A DNA stretch of 10,041 bases from JANQQZ01 sp039179915 (lineage in GTDB: Bacteria; Planctomycetota; Phycisphaerae; Phycisphaerales; UBA1924). Position numbers and translations under genes: made by a program. The DNA is taken from NCBI GenBank assembly GCA_039179915.1, contig JBCDEF010000100.1, positions 1 through 10,041 on the forward strand, read 5' to 3'. Positions 8,102 to 10,041 of this stretch are shown piece after piece. The notes beneath the pieces are model-generated. The model was not told the DNA's origin and did not search any database. It worked only from the letters and a program-made list of their open reading frames with translations. Each line of letters begins with the position of its first letter. Positions within the stretch are counted from its first letter, which is position 1.

Positions 8102-8626
8102 ATGACGCTCGAACAAGCGATCCGCGCGTGGGACGGCAACTCGGCAGCGGCGATCCGCGCGGTCTACGCCGATCACGCGAATGACACGGCGTTCTTGACC
8201 GATCTGCTCGAGTTCACGGGCGATCCGGAACTCTCGCGCGGCGCGACGTGGCTCCTGAAACACCGCCTTGAGCAGCTCGATCATCGGGACGCATTCGATG
8301 CACAGGCGGTGGCGGCGCTGTGCAGGCTTCTCGATCGACTGGAAGACTGGGGTGCCAGTCTTCACGTGCTGCAGTGCCTGCCGTACGAGGCCGTGACCAG
8401 CCGGGACGGGGACCGGGTGGCGAGGTTCCTTGACCGGTGTCTGACCAACCGCCGGAGCATGGTCCGCGCGTGGGCCTACTGGGGGTACTCGCGGCTCGCG
8501 ATCCGCCACGCCCGGTACCGGGCGGAAGCGTGTGACCTGCTGGCCGATGCCCAGGAGTCAGAGAATGCCGGGTCGGTCCGCATCCGTGTCCGGCGAGCGA
8601 TCGAGGCACTCGAGGGCGTCGGCTGA
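8102..8626 (+). CDS. Small alpha-helical HEAT-like protein of unknown function
   Basis: This 174-residue protein is not recognised with certainty. It has no signal peptide or membrane segment and should be cytoplasmic. The sequence is built of consecutive amphipathic helices about 12-20 residues long, for example around 15-36, 45-58, 66-81, 84-94, 104-114, 118-134 and 138-150. The spacing resembles HEAT or other alpha-solenoid repeats, such as SRGATWLLKHRLE (45-57) and VRAWAYWGYSRLA (121-133). Such proteins usually act as protein-binding scaffolds; no catalytic motif is visible. The start at 8102 is 55 bases from the divergent pyrC start and has only a weak GGCGG-like ribosome binding site. 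A tRNA gene follows 48 bases after the stop. Codon composition matches the neighbours and no rival frame explains the region, so it is likely a real gene. Confidence 0.75.
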   Translation: MTLEQAIRAWDGNSAAAIRAVYADHANDTAFLTDLLEFTGDPELSRGATWLLKHRLEQLDHRDAFDAQAVAALCRLLDRLEDWGASLHVLQCLPYEAVTSRDGDRVARFLDRCLTNRRSMVRAWAYWGYSRLAIRHARYRAEACDLLADAQESENAGSVRIRVRRAIEALEGVG

Positions 8627-8674
8627 TCGGAAAGGCTGGCGTGGGAGGCCGCGAGGGCATAGTGTTGCCGTCCG

Positions 8675-8750
<76 letters not shown>

Positions 8751-8830
8751 TGCTGAGAGCCGCCGGCGTGGTCACCGGTGCCCACCGCGGTTTGCGGCAG
8801 GCACCGCGGACCCGCCTTGGCCGGCGCCCC

Positions 8831-8903
8831 GGGGGCGTAGCTCAGTTGGTAGAGCATCGGACTTTTAATCCGCTGGTCCAGGGTTCGAGTCCCTGCGCCC
8901 CCA
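8831..8903 (+). tRNA. tRNA-Lys (anticodon TTT)
   Basis: A complete cloverleaf is visible. The acceptor stem GGGGGCG (8831-8837) pairs with CGCCCCC (8896-8902), with discriminator A at 8903. The D stem is GCTC (8840-8843) with GAGC (8852-8855). The anticodon stem 8857-8861/8869-8873 has one mismatch at its outer pair, and the loop CTTTTAA places anticodon TTT at 8864-8866, reading AAA/AAG lysine codons. The T arm is CAGGG-TTCGAGT-CCCTG (8879-8895). CCA is not encoded. It follows tRNA-Pro by 81 bases and may share its transcript. Confidence 0.96.
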
Positions 8904-9066
8904 TTCCGGCCGAACTGCAGATCCAAACGCGTTCGGCTGGCGAATCCACAGCCTACGATTGCGCCCAATAGCACCGCCGAAAGGGCAGCGCACGACGCCG
9001 GTGGGCGAGGATGGTGCCCGTCTTCGGATTGAGCGGCGTGCAGAAGCAGATCGAGGCGTTTCACGG

Positions 9067-10041
9067 ATGATGGTTTTGCATGCCGCCTGGGATCGGGCGG
9101 GACTCAAACTCTGGGCGGAGCACGCGGTCGGGGCGGCCGAGCGGCGCGAGAGCGTGTTCTGCTCGGCCGAGTCGATTGTCGCGATGCTCGACCGCGTCGG
9201 CATCGCGGCCGAGCCTTCTTTGTTGCGGCTCAAGCTCCCCGCGGCCGCTCCTGCGGAGAATTCGGGCGACGCCGACCATGACGAGTCCAGCGGTGATGAG
9301 CCGCCGCAGGCCGACCTTCTGGATCCCGGTGTTGACTCTGATGTTGATCCCGATGCACACGGCTCCGATGAGCAGTCGTCAGACCCTGCCGAGCACATGG
9401 ACGTCGAGCCCGGGCCCGAGCCTGCAGCGGCGCAGGATGACACGGCTGCGGATGGGATGTCTGCGGTCCAGGTGCTGCCGAGCCCACGGGCGGCGCACGC
9501 CGCCGGGCGTGTGCTCCAGACGCCGGAGCGGGTCGTGCTGGCGGAGCAGGAGGTGGGGGCCGCGTTTCTTGCGAACGCTGCGGCCGCGGAGGCGCTCGAC
9601 CGGCTGAGCGAGGCGGCCGGTCCGGGTGCTGAGGCCGGGGTTTCGCTGGCGTACATGGGCCAGCTCGTTCGGTTCGCGTACAAAGTTGTTGCGCAGCAGC
9701 GGTTCGTGCCCGGCCTGTGGCAGGACTCCGACGGCTCGCTGACCGCGGGGTGGCAGCCTTGGCTGGCGGATGAGCATACTTCTGAAGAGGCGGCGGCGCT
9801 GATCGCGGCGATGCCGCCGGTTGTCCGCGCGGTGTCCGACGCGTTTGACCACGATCCGGCGGCGATCGTCGGCGACCTGCTCTCGCGGATGACCGACACG
9901 CTGGCCCGCCGGGCGCTGATCGATGACGAACTGAGCGAGGTGCTCGAGGACAGAGACGAGTCCGACCTGAACGTCGGCTGGCTGATCGGGCTGCTCGGCG
10001 AATCGCGAGACGTGACGGCGTCGGACCGGCGCTCGCTGATC
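9067..10041 (+). CDS. N-terminal part of bacterial SNF2/HelZ-type helicase (runs off right edge)
   Basis: The frame is open from 9067 to the window end, giving 325 residues. The start MMVLHAAWDRAGLKLWAE matches the N-terminus typical of bacterial SNF2-family DEAD/DEAH-box ATPases (HelZ-like). Residues 196-256 continue that family's accessory N-terminal region: YMGQLVRFAYKVVAQQRFVPGL, then GWQPWL, then AAMPPVVRA. The RecA-like ATPase lobes with Walker motifs would lie beyond the window, so helicase or translocase activity is inferred from the family. Residues about 62-130 are an acidic, Asp/Glu/Pro/Ser-rich linker, probably disordered. GAGG lies 11 bases before the first ATG. The frame is also open upstream to a GTG at 9001, but the family N-terminus supports 9067 or 9070. 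Compact SNF2 proteins of this type may act on nucleic acid in repair or transcription; the exact role is unknown. Confidence 0.85.
   Translation, partial: MMVLHAAWDRAGLKLWAEHAVGAAERRESVFCSAESIVAMLDRVGIAAEPSLLRLKLPAAAPAENSGDADHDESSGDEPPQADLLDPGVDSDVDPDAHGSDEQSSDPAEHMDVEPGPEPAAAQDDTAADGMSAVQVLPSPRAAHAAGRVLQTPERVVLAEQEVGAAFLANAAAAEALDRLSEAAGPGAEAGVSLAYMGQLVRFAYKVVAQQRFVPGLWQDSDGSLTAGWQPWLADEHTSEEAAALIAAMPPVVRAVSDAFDHDPAAIVGDLLSRMTDTLARRALIDDELSEVLEDRDESDLNVGWLIGLLGESRDVTASDRRSLI
9250..9456 (+). other. Acidic low-complexity linker in the SNF2-like protein
   Basis: Codons 62-130 of the SNF2-like gene encode a stretch dominated by Asp, Glu, Ser, Pro, Ala and Gly with almost no bulky hydrophobic residues and no Lys or Arg. 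Examples are DADHDESSGDE and PGVDSDVDPDAHGSDE. It separates the conserved N-terminal strand region from the family's helical accessory region. Such segments are usually flexible; it may mimic nucleic-acid charge or simply be a tolerated insertion. Confidence 0.6.

Noticed and set aside
8865..9899. Minus-strand Ser/Ala-rich frame of 344 codons
   Set aside because: It overlaps a tRNA and is antisense to the SNF2-like gene. Its serine-rich composition arises from reading the GC-rich gene in mirror frame.

Overview
The window is about 10 kb of high-GC bacterial chromosome. Its look is most consistent with a Planctomycetota member, probably class Phycisphaerae. The strongest clue is the secreted amylase at 2666-5470, which ends in two dockerin-like calcium loops followed by a terminal Gly-Cys, a C-terminus I associate with secreted Phycisphaerae proteins. 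The placement is an inference from sequence features, not a database result.

Left part (1-5470): the first ~87 bases are the N-terminus of an unidentified minus-strand protein. It is preceded by a strong hairpin and three perfect copies of a 12-bp direct repeat. Next come two divergently transcribed secreted carbohydrate enzymes: a GH31 family alpha-glucosidase-like enzyme (minus, 235-2409) and a large multi-domain GH13 alpha-amylase-like enzyme (plus, 2666-5470). Both have signal peptides and complete catalytic motifs, and they share a 256-bp intergenic region holding palindromic sequence. The simplest reading is a small starch/alpha-glucan utilisation locus: the GH13 enzyme cuts the polymer outside the inner membrane and the GH31 enzyme releases glucose from the ends.

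Middle (5470-8046): a perfect 12-bp-stem bidirectional terminator separates the amylase from a convergent glyceraldehyde-3-phosphate dehydrogenase (minus). Upstream of that, also on the minus strand, lies a type I dihydroorotase (pyrC) with all expected metal ligands. Both are housekeeping genes of central metabolism and pyrimidine synthesis.

Right part (8102-10041): on the plus strand are a small, helical, HEAT-like protein of unknown function, tRNA-Pro(GGG), tRNA-Lys(TTT), and the first 325 codons of a bacterial SNF2/HelZ-type helicase that runs off the window end. The helicase has an acidic, low-complexity insertion in its N-terminal region.

I see no mobile element, CRISPR array, phage or defence cluster. 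Apart from the amylase's C-terminal architecture, the triplicated repeat, and the unassigned HEAT-like and N-terminal fragments, this looks like ordinary chromosome. The many long antisense open frames are mirror frames of GC-rich genes, or tRNA shadows, and are not annotated.
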